DNA of 64,000 nucleotides from Bacteroidales bacterium (lineage in GTDB: Bacteria > Bacteroidota > Bacteroidia > Bacteroidales > UBA10428), in assembly GCA_016926235.1 (NCBI GenBank), contig JAFGOZ010000220.1:186001-250000 (forward strand). The letters are read 5' to 3'. A model generated the notes under the pieces. The model did not search any database, was not told where the DNA came from, and saw nothing but the letters and a program-made list of their open reading frames with translations. Below, one piece after another: positions 1 through 9,611 of this stretch. Positions within the stretch are counted from its first letter, which is position 1. Every line of letters begins with the position of its first letter. Made by a program: the position numbers and the translations under genes.

Positions 1-2631
1 GCCTGGCGTATGTGGTTGAATGGCTGGCGGGGGGCTAGTTGTGCGGATGCCTTAGGGTGGCATGACAGGGCAAAAACACATTTCTCAGGATATATACAAT
101 CACAGGTAACTGAACCAGCAACAGGACCTGTAGTACCTGACACACTGAGACATTTTGCACGTCAGAAGGAGGAAATGGGGACATCTATGTTTAGCAGTGG
201 GTATATTTGCCGCAATCCCAAAGGGGATTTCAGGCCACACCATTATGATATGAACCTGGTGTTTATTGACCAGTTGTTAACCCATTACCTGAATACCGGA
301 GATGTTGATTATATAAGGGAGACCTGGCCTGCCATTAAGCTTCATCTGGCATGGGAAAAACGGAATTATGACGGGGACAACGACGGTTTATTTGATGCAT
401 ATTGTTGTATTTGGGCCAGCGACGCAATTCAGTATAACGGGGGTAAGGTAGCTTATTCATCAGCGTATAATTATAGAGCGAATCTGATGGCCGCACAAAT
501 TGCAGAAATTTTAGGCGAAGACCCGAAACCCTATCATGATGAGGCTCTCAAAATACTGAAAGCTGTGAACCGTGAATTATGGTTGTCAGATAAAGGCAGA
601 TATGCGGAGAATAAGGACATTTTTGGCCTGGAACAAACCCATGATATGCCTGGAATCTGGACAATCTACCACACCCTGGATGAAGGAGTTGCAGATCCTT
701 TCCAGGCATACCAGTGTACACGGTATATTGATGAAGAGATACCTCATATTCCGGTTATCGCAAATGGCATTGAAGGGAATTATTACACTATATCCACTAC
801 AAGTTGGATGCCTTATACATGGTCCGTTAATAATGTTGCATTGGCTGAGGTATTGCATGCTTCCCTGGCCTACTGGCAGGCAGGACGATCTGATGATGCA
901 TTTCTTTTATGGAAAAGTGCGCTGATAGAAAGCATGTATCTGGGGGCAAGTCCGGGCAATTTTCAGCAATTGTCATTTTATGATGCCATGCGCGGTGAGC
1001 TTTACCGTGATTTCGCTGATCCCATCGGTATGGCTTCCCGTACCCTGGTTGAGGGATTATTTGGTGTAAAACCTGATGCATTAGATGATACATTAACAAT
1101 TCGACCTGGGTTTCCTCAGAAATGGGAATTTGCAGAACTTAAAACACCTGATATACAAATTAATTACGAAAGACAAACGAATAATGAGATATATGAGATA
1201 CGGCAAAGCTTTCCGCAATTAATGAATCTCAGATTACAAATTAATGCTCAAAAGGATAAGATAAAAAAAGTCTTAGTAAATGGCCAACAGGTTAAATGGC
1301 ATTCACTTGCAAGTAGCGTTGGACAACCAAAGATTGAAATTAACCTGGCAAAGAATGATAACTACACAATTGAAATATCCTGGGAAGGACAACCAACCAA
1401 TGAATCCTCTGACGTTTTAGTTACAGCCAATGGTACGGAATTTTCACATGCTTATATAAACGAAGAAATAATCGACTTTTATGATCCTCAAAAAGTATTT
1501 TCTACTCACTCAATCGAAGGGAAGAAACTGAAGGGCAAAATAAATACAACATGTACATATCATACTTTCTTTGTAAAGCTTAGACAAGGGGATATTTTGT
1601 GGTGGAAGCCATTTAATATGAAGGTAGAAGAACCTCTTCAAATTAAGGCAGAGAAGAAAATTGGCAGTGATGTTGTTGCACTCAAAGTAAAAAATAATGT
1701 TAATGAGCGGGTTACTGGAGAATTTTGGATCAATAGTAAGGTTATAAAGGGTACAACCGTTGAAGTTGGGGGGATGAACGAATCAATAGAAATTGAGATA
1801 CCCTTGAAAGAATTTGTGCCTGGTAGCAATTCCATTATTTTTTCAGGAGAAGGATTATCTTCAAGCATACTTTACACTGACTGGGAATTGCCGGTTACAT
1901 TGGATAATAAGTATGAAACAATTGATCTTTCTGGTTATTTCAATGAGAAGGTAAATAGAATTTTTAAAATCAAATATCTTTCTCCCCGGTCAGAATTTCC
2001 GACTTTGCAAACCCCCTGGCAGGGAATCGGGAACTGGTGTTATCCATGGATTATGGCAGATATTAATGACTCAGGTCTCAGGAAATTAGCTGGAGATGGC
2101 AATATAATTGAAATGCCCCAGGGTATTCCTTTCTCAACCCCATCGGATACCAATAAACCAAATATTGCATTCGTTACACAATGGGATAATTATCCCTCTG
2201 AGATAATAATTCCTTTAAATGGTAGATCTTCGCATGCTTATCTGATGATGACCGGCACAACCAGTCCTATGCAAAGCCGATTTAAGAATGGAGAAGTTGT
2301 TTTTACATATACTGATGGTTCACAGGATATTCTTGAACTTAAAAATCCTGAGACGTGGTGGCCTATTGAACAGGATTATTATACGGATGGTTATGCTTTT
2401 TCGATTGACTATCCTAAACCTTACAGACTGCATCTAAAAACGGGGTTGATTACGAGAGAGTTTAATGATTATTCAAAAATTAAAGGTTTTAGTAATTACG
2501 CTATTGATGGGGGTGCGGCTACAATACTGGATTTTCCTTTAAATTCAAATATTTACCTGAAGTCTATAACAATAAAAGCTGATGCAAATGAAGTACTGAT
2601 AGGCTTGATGAGTTTGACTTTAGTTAGATAG
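1..2631 (+). CDS. Glycoside-hydrolase-like protein, (alpha/alpha)6-barrel type, 5' end outside window
   Basis: The frame is open from base 1, so the gene starts upstream; the first ATG in view (base 10) lies inside a conserved-looking stretch (WLNGWRG) and is not the true start. The first ~390 residues seen resemble six-hairpin glycosidases: alternating helices rich in Trp and Tyr, an acidic stretch (YDGDNDGLFDAY) and the usual closing element of such barrels (LFGVKPDALDDTLTIRPGFP). The remaining ~480 residues look like beta-sandwich material and end without a T9SS sorting domain. A role in cleaving a plant or microbial polysaccharide in the periplasm or at the surface is inferred; substrate and family number cannot be fixed, and the active-site acids cannot be assigned. 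The next gene follows after 53 bases on the same strand. Confidence 0.7.
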   Translation, partial: AWRMWLNGWRGASCADALGWHDRAKTHFSGYIQSQVTEPATGPVVPDTLRHFARQKEEMGTSMFSSGYICRNPKGDFRPHHYDMNLVFIDQLLTHYLNTGDVDYIRETWPAIKLHLAWEKRNYDGDNDGLFDAYCCIWASDAIQYNGGKVAYSSAYNYRANLMAAQIAEILGEDPKPYHDEALKILKAVNRELWLSDKGRYAENKDIFGLEQTHDMPGIWTIYHTLDEGVADPFQAYQCTRYIDEEIPHIPVIANGIEGNYYTISTTSWMPYTWSVNNVALAEVLHASLAYWQAGRSDDAFLLWKSALIESMYLGASPGNFQQLSFYDAMRGELYRDFADPIGMASRTLVEGLFGVKPDALDDTLTIRPGFPQKWEFAELKTPDIQINYERQTNNEIYEIRQSFPQLMNLRLQINAQKDKIKKVLVNGQQVKWHSLASSVGQPKIEINLAKNDNYTIEISWEGQPTNESSDVLVTANGTEFSHAYINEEIIDFYDPQKVFSTHSIEGKKLKGKINTTCTYHTFFVKLRQGDILWWKPFNMKVEEPLQIKAEKKIGSDVVALKVKNNVNERVTGEFWINSKVIKGTTVEVGGMNESIEIEIPLKEFVPGSNSIIFSGEGLSSSILYTDWELPVTLDNKYETIDLSGYFNEKVNRIFKIKYLSPRSEFPTLQTPWQGIGNWCYPWIMADINDSGLRKLAGDGNIIEMPQGIPFSTPSDTNKPNIAFVTQWDNYPSEIIIPLNGRSSHAYLMMTGTTSPMQSRFKNGEVVFTYTDGSQDILELKNPETWWPIEQDYYTDGYAFSIDYPKPYRLHLKTGLITREFNDYSKIKGFSNYAIDGGAATILDFPLNSNIYLKSITIKADANEVLIGLMSLTLVR

Positions 2632-2684
2632 ACGAATGCATATAGGGATTAATTAATTATTGTTAAAAAGGTTTTTGCTTTATC

Positions 2685-4454
2685 ATGTTTGTTGTTGCAA
2701 AAATTTTAAATTTTATTAAATTGCGTCACCGTATGGCTCAAATAAACATGGATAAATTTTCAAAAATTAAAAAGTATGGATTAATCTTTTGGATTAGTGG
2801 TTTCCTGGCTTTTGTATGGGTTGTGCTACGCTCAGGGTTGAATCCTAAAAGACTTACCTATCCATGTCAGCAAGTTGCTTTTCCTTTGGCATCTGCTTGG
2901 GTTATTGCTGTATTGTCGCTATGGGGCGGATTTATTATTACAAAACATATACGCAAAGTATCAACCATTTCATTGCTGATTTTAATTGCAGGAATTTTTA
3001 TGGTATCTTCCTCAACAAGCCTGCGGCCTAATGCTGAGGTAGATGTAAATTTGCCTGCATGGCAGGTTAGCAATCCCGTATCAGAAGTGTTTGTAATGAA
3101 CAATATCCCAAACACAGTTGGTTCCCTTGCTGCCGGTGATGCATCCGTTCCCAATACTTCGTTTGTTGATCCAGCCATGGATACTCTTTTTCAAATTATG
3201 GATGCTGAGGGGCATTATTTTTATAATACATCATCACATCCTAATGGTATTGTGGAATCAGATGATATAGTGGTAATTAAGGGTAACTTTCAATGGGATT
3301 CACGCCTGGGAACCCATACAGATCGAATAAAGGGACTTATCTGGAAAATTCTCAATCATCCGGATGGATTTTCCGGGGAAATATTGGTCTGTGATAATAC
3401 ACAGGAGTATTCTGTTATTGACGATAATAAAAATAACTCTGAAGATACTGAACAATCCATTATTGATGTAGTAAACACTTTTAATGCAAAAGGCTACCCT
3501 GTTTACCTCATGAACTGGGTTGATTTAAGGGAAATAACTGTAAGCGAATTTTCATTTGGTGATACAACTAATGGCTATGTATATGAGGCTGATACGAAAA
3601 TATCTTATCCAAAATTTATAACACCTGGAGGAACCAAGGTATCTCTTCGTTATGGGATATACCAAATTTCTGATACATGGGATAAAAGCAAACTATGCAT
3701 CATCAACTTTCCTGTGATAAAAGCACATTGTATGATGGGAGCTACTTTAGGATTAAAGAACTGGGTGGGATTGCTTACAACCGGGAATACAGATACACGT
3801 TATGGGAGCTGGGATGACATGCATTATACATACTTTTGGGGTGAATATGCACTACTCTCAAGGGTTATGGAAGTTACTTTCCCTGATTTGACCATTTTAG
3901 ATGGCACCTGGACTAATGGATACTCCAATTGGGAGTTTGACGAGAATTATAATTTTCATACACGATGCCTGGTAGCTTCAACAGACCCGCTGGCTTCTTC
4001 GTGGTATGCTGCAAAGTACATATTAAATCCGATTGCTTTTAACAAAACAAATACTGATCCGGATAATAGCAATGGGGAATATGGATCTGCTATTAAAAAA
4101 CTTGCAGGATATTTAATTGACTCCGCACACATTGATATTACTATGGATCCAAATAAAATTTCAGTTTATGACCGTACAAGTCTGACGGGTGAAACAAAAA
4201 TTGTTGGAAAGCTGGATGTAAATACCATTAAGATATATCCAAATCCAACAATTGATGGTATTTCTATTATTATGCCCGATATTCCGGTTGAACATATTGA
4301 GATAGTTGATTCCAAAGGTACGGTTTATATGCCCTCATTTAAAAAAACCGGAACCAAGATTGATGTTCATCTTAACGGATTAACTATAGGATCATATTAT
4401 GTAATCATACGCTCTCAGAATAGAGAAATTTCCCGACCGTTTATCAAACATTAA
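2685..4454 (+). CDS. DUF362 protein with N-terminal membrane segments and a T9SS C-terminal sorting domain
   Basis: A 589-residue protein. Three hydrophobic segments lie at about residues 32-50, 68-86 and 93-109. A DUF362-like domain follows (GNFQWDSRLGTHTDRIKGL near residue 200; later a conserved NFPVIKAHCMMGATLGLKNW). The last ~75 residues form a T9SS type A sorting domain (IKIYPNPTIDG near residue 513). DUF362 proteins have no settled biochemical role. The combination is odd, because T9SS cargo normally carries one cleavable signal peptide; the third hydrophobic segment might serve as one. An alternative start lies at base 2733 (MAQINMDKF); neither start has a clear ribosome binding site. 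It follows the glycosidase-like gene and precedes a VOC gene by 3 bases, so all three may be co-transcribed. Confidence 0.75.
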   Translation: MFVVAKILNFIKLRHRMAQINMDKFSKIKKYGLIFWISGFLAFVWVVLRSGLNPKRLTYPCQQVAFPLASAWVIAVLSLWGGFIITKHIRKVSTISLLILIAGIFMVSSSTSLRPNAEVDVNLPAWQVSNPVSEVFVMNNIPNTVGSLAAGDASVPNTSFVDPAMDTLFQIMDAEGHYFYNTSSHPNGIVESDDIVVIKGNFQWDSRLGTHTDRIKGLIWKILNHPDGFSGEILVCDNTQEYSVIDDNKNNSEDTEQSIIDVVNTFNAKGYPVYLMNWVDLREITVSEFSFGDTTNGYVYEADTKISYPKFITPGGTKVSLRYGIYQISDTWDKSKLCIINFPVIKAHCMMGATLGLKNWVGLLTTGNTDTRYGSWDDMHYTYFWGEYALLSRVMEVTFPDLTILDGTWTNGYSNWEFDENYNFHTRCLVASTDPLASSWYAAKYILNPIAFNKTNTDPDNSNGEYGSAIKKLAGYLIDSAHIDITMDPNKISVYDRTSLTGETKIVGKLDVNTIKIYPNPTIDGISIIMPDIPVEHIEIVDSKGTVYMPSFKKTGTKIDVHLNGLTIGSYYVIIRSQNREISRPFIKH

Positions 4455-4457
4455 ATA

Positions 4458-4928
4458 ATGGCAGTTATTTTTTATTCTCCAGTTATCTTTGTCAGAGATA
4501 TCGAAATTTCAAAAAAATTCTATATAAGCTTGTTTGAGTTCACCATTAAGCATGATTTTAATACGAATATTATTTTTAATGAAGGGCCTGCTATCTGGCA
4601 AATAGATCCAGGTCATGAGATTGCCCAAAAGCATCCGTTAAAAGTAAAAGGGGATGTACGGTTCGAGCTATATTTTGAGTCTGACAATCTGGCTAAAATA
4701 GAAGATAAGTTAATGAAATATGGCGTTGAGTTTTTGCATAAGGTGAAGGAAGAACCCTGGGGACAACGTACGTTTCGCGTTTACGATCCGGATCATCACC
4801 TTATAGAAATTGGAGAAACCCTTCCCGCCTTTGTTAACCGCATGTCAATTGAAGGGATGAGCCCGCAACAAATAGCTGACAAAACAGGTGTACCTTTACA
4901 GGATGTGGTAAAACTATTAAATCCCTGA
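4458..4928 (+). CDS. VOC (glyoxalase/bleomycin-resistance fold) protein with helical C-terminal tail
   Basis: A 156-residue protein. Residues 1-125 look like a VOC fold: a paired beta-alpha-beta-beta-beta pattern with the opening SPVIFVRDIEISKKFY, the central ELYFES strand, and the closing FRVYDPDHHLIEIGE typical of the family. VOC proteins are metal-dependent lyases, dioxygenases or drug-binding proteins; which one applies here cannot be told. The last ~28 residues (MSPQQIADKTGVPLQDVVKLL) are not part of the fold and resemble a small helix-turn-helix. The start codon follows the stop of the DUF362 gene after three bases, suggesting translational coupling. Confidence 0.75.
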   Translation: MAVIFYSPVIFVRDIEISKKFYISLFEFTIKHDFNTNIIFNEGPAIWQIDPGHEIAQKHPLKVKGDVRFELYFESDNLAKIEDKLMKYGVEFLHKVKEEPWGQRTFRVYDPDHHLIEIGETLPAFVNRMSIEGMSPQQIADKTGVPLQDVVKLLNP

Positions 4929-4978
4929 TCGTATTTTATCTGCAAAGATTTCTCTGCTTCTTTACGATAATAGGAGTA

Positions 4979-5593
4979 TTAGTCAAAATGCGTTTCCTTA
5001 TCCGGATTCTCCAAAAAGCGGAATGCATGTAAAATCTGTTCTTTGGTATTGCGTTCTGTGGATAATTCGGGTAGTTCATTCGGACCAAAATATCTGGCAT
5101 CCAGTGTTTCCATACCTGGTTTGGGGTCTCCTTCCAGAAGGTCACACCAGATAAAAATCTTATAAGTATAGAAGATATCCGGGGGATGTTGGTTTTTTGC
5201 TTTATCAAAAATGGCTATTACTTTTTTAGGTTTTACTTTCACTCCGGCTTCTTCCCAAACCTCTTTCTGTGCAATTTCGCTGGGACTATAGCCAATATCG
5301 GCCCAACCACCGGGGAGAGCCCACTTGCTATCAATTTTTTCCTTTATCATGAGGATTTTCCCATCTTTAAATACGATACCTCTAACATCAACTTTTGGAG
5401 TTACATAACCATTCTGGCCATTATTCAGGGCAAGATCTATTTTTTCAGGGGTAAGATTTGTATAAGTTTCCAGAAGATTTTCTGTAATTTCCTTTAATTG
5501 TTCATACCTGTCACGGTCATACTCTCCTTCGGTGTAATGTAAACCTGTTTTCGCGATGGCATGAATACGCTTAAGGGACTCTAACCAGTTCAT
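4979..5593 (-). CDS. NUDIX hydrolase with N-terminal helical domain
   Basis: A 204-residue protein. Residues 1-65 form the helical domain found at the N terminus of one Nudix subgroup, and residues ~67-195 form the Nudix fold. The Nudix box reads GGWADIGYSPSEIAQKEVWE followed by EAG. It has Tyr where the general box has its first Glu and Lys for the usual Arg, a pattern I recall as normal for this subgroup, so loss of activity is not implied. The metal-binding EVWEE core is intact. Substrates of the subgroup are nucleoside diphosphates linked to another moiety; the exact one is unknown. It is the last gene of a minus-strand run from mutL through two rhomboids, but 55 bases separate it from the nearest rhomboid. 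Confidence 0.85.
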   Translation of the reverse strand: MNWLESLKRIHAIAKTGLHYTEGEYDRDRYEQLKEITENLLETYTNLTPEKIDLALNNGQNGYVTPKVDVRGIVFKDGKILMIKEKIDSKWALPGGWADIGYSPSEIAQKEVWEEAGVKVKPKKVIAIFDKAKNQHPPDIFYTYKIFIWCDLLEGDPKPGMETLDARYFGPNELPELSTERNTKEQILHAFRFLENPDKETHFD

Positions 5594-5648
5594 AGTAAAT
5601 GCATTAATGAAAAAATGAATTGATTTGTGGTTGTATTTTTTCTATAGG

Positions 5649-6557
5649 TCATTTCTTGCTTGCACGGAAAAGTATTTCTTTTTCCTGTTTACTCAGGCTC
5701 TCATATCCTGATTTTGCAATTTTGTCAAGAATACGGTCAATTTCTTCCTGTTTGGCTACTTTTTGTGCATTGTATTCGAAGTCATCAACCGGTTTACGAT
5801 AGGTGACTTTTATTTTCTTTCGGGGCTTAAATGCAGAGAACAGGCCATCCATAAAATTGCCAAATCCACGCGAGATGTCTTTGCCACGCTTTAATTGCAC
5901 AACGAAGAGGTAACCATAAAAAGCTCCTCCAAGATGTGCAATATGCCCACCTGCATTGCCATGTGGGATGCTAAGCAGATCAATAATTATTGATACGATA
6001 GCAATATACTTAAGTTTAACAGGTCCAAGCAGTAACAAGTGAATGGTGAAATCGGGTTTATAAATCGAAATGGCAATTACAATAGCCATAACAGAAGCTG
6101 ATGCCCCAAGTGCAACAGAGTTTTGGAGTACTGTTTGGAATACAGGGAAGATATTAAAAGCTAAAACATATAAAATGGCACCGCATATTCCTCCAAGTAT
6201 ATAAGTGTTTAGGAGCTTTTTTGCATCCAGATACATTAAAAATATTCGTCCAAACCAATAGAGCCAAAGCATATTAAAAAGGATGTGCAAAAATCCTTCA
6301 TGGAGAAACATATATGTGATCAGGGACCAGGGTTGTTTAATAATTGCAGAAAAATCGGCAGGAATGGCAAATAATCCAATTACTTTATCGAAATACATAC
6401 CTTTTAACTGGATCATTGGAACAGAAGCACCATAGATAAAAAAGAAGAATAAATAAACAATTTTTAATATTATAAATACAGCCACGTTAATGTAAATTAA
6501 CCTGGCCAGCGTGCTGCCTCTCTTAAATGTGTTTTTTATCTGATCAACAAATGCCAT
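5649..6557 (-). CDS. Rhomboid-family intramembrane serine protease, long C-terminal tail
   Basis: A 302-residue membrane protein. The rhomboid signatures are present: HILFNM after the first helices, the nucleophile motif GASAS, and the catalytic His in GGHIAHLGGAFYG. About six hydrophobic helices cover residues 20-215. The remaining ~85 residues are a charged cytosolic tail ending in a short conserved-looking helical module (SGYESLSKQEKEILFRASKK). Rhomboids cleave transmembrane segments of membrane proteins; the substrate is unknown. It lies 57 bases downstream of a second rhomboid gene, and both follow mutL, an arrangement I recall as common in Bacteroidota. Confidence 0.9.
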   Translation of the reverse strand: MAFVDQIKNTFKRGSTLARLIYINVAVFIILKIVYLFFFFIYGASVPMIQLKGMYFDKVIGLFAIPADFSAIIKQPWSLITYMFLHEGFLHILFNMLWLYWFGRIFLMYLDAKKLLNTYILGGICGAILYVLAFNIFPVFQTVLQNSVALGASASVMAIVIAISIYKPDFTIHLLLLGPVKLKYIAIVSIIIDLLSIPHGNAGGHIAHLGGAFYGYLFVVQLKRGKDISRGFGNFMDGLFSAFKPRKKIKVTYRKPVDDFEYNAQKVAKQEEIDRILDKIAKSGYESLSKQEKEILFRASKK

Positions 6558-6614
6558 AGTTTTTTATCTCCTGAATTCTGACTCCTGAATTCTTTATTCT
6601 TCTACACAAATTTA

Positions 6615-7361
6615 TCAATAAAATTTTGTTCTGTCCCGTTTCCATGCTAATATTAGTAGTAGTCCAAATAGCATACCTCCCAAATGGGCAAAGTGCGCTA
6701 CATTATCGCCGGCACGGTTTGCAAATCCCATAGACAGCTCTATAATCCCATAAATAATCACAAAGTATTTTGCTTTTACAGGTATGGCAAAATATACGTA
6801 AATTAATGAGTTTGGGAATAGCATCCCAAAAGCCAGTAGTATGCCAAAAACGGCTCCTGATGCTCCAATAGTCGAAGAGTTCATTATTGCGTTTAGTTTA
6901 CCCATAAATGGATCAGCGTAATTCATACCCTTTTCAATAACACTTAATCCTTCCTTATATACCATGTCAATTGCTTCCATTGACATATGAGCTTCAAGGG
7001 ATTTTATTCTTATATATGAAACTACCAATTGAACAAGACCGGCTCCAATACCGGTAACAATATAATAGAACAAGAATCTCTTTCCACCCCACACATTTTC
7101 CAATACATTACCAAACATCCATAATGCGAACATATTAAAGAAGATATGCCCTAAACTTCCATGCATGAACATATAGGTTATGTATTGAAACGGCATGAAT
7201 TTACTGGATTTAAAATAATGAAGCCCCAATATATCTGTTAAGTCATAGTTATAGGCTTTCTGTAGTGCAACGGTAGCCAGAAAAAACAAAATATTAATAA
7301 TTAATAAATTTTTTACCACAGGTGGTAGTATAGCAAATCGATTCGGTCTGTATTGGTTCAT
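6615..7361 (-). CDS. Rhomboid-family intramembrane serine protease
   Basis: A 248-residue membrane protein with six predicted helices. HIFFNMFALWMFG marks the helix-2 motif, GASGAVFG carries the catalytic Ser, and HFAHLGGMLFG carries the catalytic His. An insertion of about 50 residues rich in Met and acidic residues (around residues 120-165) sits between helices 3 and 4 and is probably a periplasmic loop. The stop of mutL lies only 6 bases upstream of its start, so it is almost surely co-transcribed with mutL. The paired rhomboid downstream is not a close copy; the two share only the catalytic framework. Confidence 0.92.
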   Translation of the reverse strand: MNQYRPNRFAILPPVVKNLLIINILFFLATVALQKAYNYDLTDILGLHYFKSSKFMPFQYITYMFMHGSLGHIFFNMFALWMFGNVLENVWGGKRFLFYYIVTGIGAGLVQLVVSYIRIKSLEAHMSMEAIDMVYKEGLSVIEKGMNYADPFMGKLNAIMNSSTIGASGAVFGILLAFGMLFPNSLIYVYFAIPVKAKYFVIIYGIIELSMGFANRAGDNVAHFAHLGGMLFGLLLILAWKRDRTKFY

Positions 7362-7367
7362 ATTCTT

Positions 7368-9206
7368 TTATTTTAACTTGTTCTCAAATTCTTCCAGAGG
7401 TATTATTGTAATAATGGATTTTCCTGTATGTGTGTAATTTGGCTGGGCACATGCAAACAGCTTGTCAAAAAGTTCAGCCATTTCATTATAATCGAGGCTT
7501 TTATCCGAGCCAATAGATGCTGCTTTTGCCATTGCATAGGCTATTTTTTCCGATATTTCGTCCTTTATTTTATGATCTGTGTTTTTGTAGTTTTCAAGAA
7601 ATCCTTCAATTAGTTCCATAGGACCGGTATTGCCCAAATTAGCCGGATATCCGTTTACAGCAATGGTGTTGTTCCCCAAATCACGGACATCAAAGCCCAT
7701 TTGATTAATATCATCCAAAATTTCCTGAATAAGGGTATAGTTAGCAAGGCTCAGTTCCATGGTTTGAGGAAACAGACTTTCCTGGGCAATGCCTGTTTGT
7801 TTTGAAAGGGAGTTCATATATTGTTCAAAGAGTATCCGTTCATGGGCACGTTTTTGATCTATGACCATAAGTCCTGATTTGACCTGTGTGAGTATATACT
7901 TGTTTTTTAGTTGAAAGAACCTGCCGGAAGACATACTTTCTCTCTCATTTTCTTGTTTAGGCAATCTCTCAGCATCAACAAAAAGAGTATCTTCTCTTTC
8001 AGTTTTTTCAATACCAGGGTAAAGCAAGTCCCAATTTTTTAGGTTGTTCATTTCAAATTTGGATTTCCCGGCATAGCTTTTTTTGTCTGATATTTCATTT
8101 TCAAAAGGGTTATAATGCGGATTTACTTGTATGGTTGGGGCTGAAAATTCCGTATTTTTTCTCATCACAGGGATCTCAATGGCTGTTTCGTTTTCAAAAT
8201 CGAGTGTTGGCACAAGGTTAAACTTACCAAGGGCTTCTTTCGTTCCTGATAATACCATTTGGAATATGGAGCGTTCATCTTCAAATTTTATTTCAGTCTT
8301 AGTGGGATGTATGTTAATATCAATGGTGTCAGGATCGGTTTCAAAGTATATAAAGTATGAGGGATAGGCATCTCCCGGGATAAGTCTTTCGTATGCATTC
8401 ATAACGGCTTTATGAAAATACGGATGGCGCATATACCTGCCGTTAATAAAGAAAAACTGGTCACCCATTGTTTTTTTTGCGCTTTCAGGTTTGCCGATGT
8501 ATCCTTTGATATTTACAATGGTTGTCTCTACTTTAATATCTACCAGGTTTTGGTTAAGTGTCTTCCCGAAAAGCTGCATAATGCGCTGACGTATATTAGA
8601 CTTTGGGAGGTTATAAAGCTCAGTATTATTATGCTCGAATAAAAATCTTGTTTCAGGATTTGTAAGGGCTACGCGTTGAAATTCGTTAATAATATGCCTT
8701 AATTCGGTTGCATTTGCTTTTAAAAATTTTCTGCGGGCAGGGATATTAAAAAACAGGTTTTTAATAGTAAATGTGCTGCCATTTGTGGTTCCTATGGCTT
8801 CCTGGGTTATAATTTTTGAACCTGACATATGGATATAAGTACCCATTTCATCTTCAGTGCGCTTTGTTTTAAGTGTAACGTCAGCAACAGCTGCAATGGA
8901 AGCAAGCGCTTCTCCCCTGAATCCAAGTGTACGTATGGCAAACAGATCAGATGCTTCTTTGATTTTTGAAGTAGCATGCCTTTCAAAGCTCATCCGGGCA
9001 TCGGTTTCAGACATGCCGCAGCCATTATCACTAACCTGGATAAGGGTTTTCCCGGCGTCCATAACTTTTAGGCAGATATTATCAGCGCCGGCATCAATGG
9101 CATTTTCAAGTAATTCTTTTACTACAGAAGCCGGACGTTGTATTACTTCTCCGGCTGCAATCTGGTTGGCTACTGAATCTGGTAAAAGGTTTATTATATC
9201 GGACAT
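7368..9206 (-). CDS. mutL: DNA mismatch repair protein MutL
   Basis: A 612-residue protein. The GHKL ATPase domain covers residues ~1-330 with all expected motifs: ELLENAIDAGA, DNGCGM, TLGFRGEALASI and the loop GTTNGSTF. A low-complexity linker spans ~335-420. The C-terminal dimerisation domain (~425-612) has DQKRAHERILFE at residues 450-461, where endonuclease-type MutL has DQHAxxERxxxE, so the metal-ligand His is Lys here. The later motif CAQPNYTHTGKS replaces the canonical C-x-HGRP. MutL couples MutS mismatch recognition to strand removal; whether this one nicks DNA is doubtful on these residues. It begins a minus-strand run followed by two rhomboid genes. Confidence 0.97.
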   Translation of the reverse strand: MSDIINLLPDSVANQIAAGEVIQRPASVVKELLENAIDAGADNICLKVMDAGKTLIQVSDNGCGMSETDARMSFERHATSKIKEASDLFAIRTLGFRGEALASIAAVADVTLKTKRTEDEMGTYIHMSGSKIITQEAIGTTNGSTFTIKNLFFNIPARRKFLKANATELRHIINEFQRVALTNPETRFLFEHNNTELYNLPKSNIRQRIMQLFGKTLNQNLVDIKVETTIVNIKGYIGKPESAKKTMGDQFFFINGRYMRHPYFHKAVMNAYERLIPGDAYPSYFIYFETDPDTIDINIHPTKTEIKFEDERSIFQMVLSGTKEALGKFNLVPTLDFENETAIEIPVMRKNTEFSAPTIQVNPHYNPFENEISDKKSYAGKSKFEMNNLKNWDLLYPGIEKTEREDTLFVDAERLPKQENERESMSSGRFFQLKNKYILTQVKSGLMVIDQKRAHERILFEQYMNSLSKQTGIAQESLFPQTMELSLANYTLIQEILDDINQMGFDVRDLGNNTIAVNGYPANLGNTGPMELIEGFLENYKNTDHKIKDEISEKIAYAMAKAASIGSDKSLDYNEMAELFDKLFACAQPNYTHTGKSIITIIPLEEFENKLK

Positions 9207-9221
9207 AGGGATTGATCAGAT

Positions 9222-9497
9222 TTACCTGAAGAATAAATAATAAGCAATAAATACCAGCAAGCCTGCAATAATTAAAAGACGGATACTGCTATAATTGCGT
9301 GTATGTTTGTTACGCTCATAGTAGTTTCGCATCTGTCCTTTCCGTATTCCGGGAGTATATCCTTCCGGACGTATTCCTTCTTCTGCTTCAATCTGCCGGA
9401 TACGTTCCTCAAGTTCTTCTTTTTGAGGGTCGTAATATCTTGGTATATAGTTGAATTGTTTATGTTTGTTTTGCTTAAAAAACGTTGGAAGTGCCAT
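9222..9497 (-). CDS. Small tail-anchored membrane protein, unknown function
   Basis: A 91-residue protein I recognise only as a Bacteroidota-type small protein. Residues 1-65 are highly charged and predicted helical (QKEELEERIRQIEAEEGI), followed by Arg/Asn-rich sequence. The last 20 residues (LLIIAGLLVFIAYYLFF) form a single membrane helix with almost no tail, so the protein should sit in the inner membrane facing the cytoplasm. It ends 15 bases before mutL starts, on the same strand, so it is probably the first gene of the mutL run. Nothing in the sequence ties it to repair. Confidence 0.7.
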   Translation of the reverse strand: MALPTFFKQNKHKQFNYIPRYYDPQKEELEERIRQIEAEEGIRPEGYTPGIRKGQMRNYYERNKHTRNYSSIRLLIIAGLLVFIAYYLFFR

Positions 9498-9611
9498 AAT
9501 ATTCTTTTTTACAAAGGTATGGATTTCTGATGTAAAAATCTGAGTAAAAAGGCAGTTTTAAATATCCTTAACATTTTCTTAGAAATGCGAAATAAGGCAG
9601 GTTATGAGTAT

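Noticed and set aside
5240..5330. Nudix box loss of function
   Set aside because: The Tyr in place of the first Glu fits the subgroup with the N-terminal helical domain; the catalytic EVWEE is intact.
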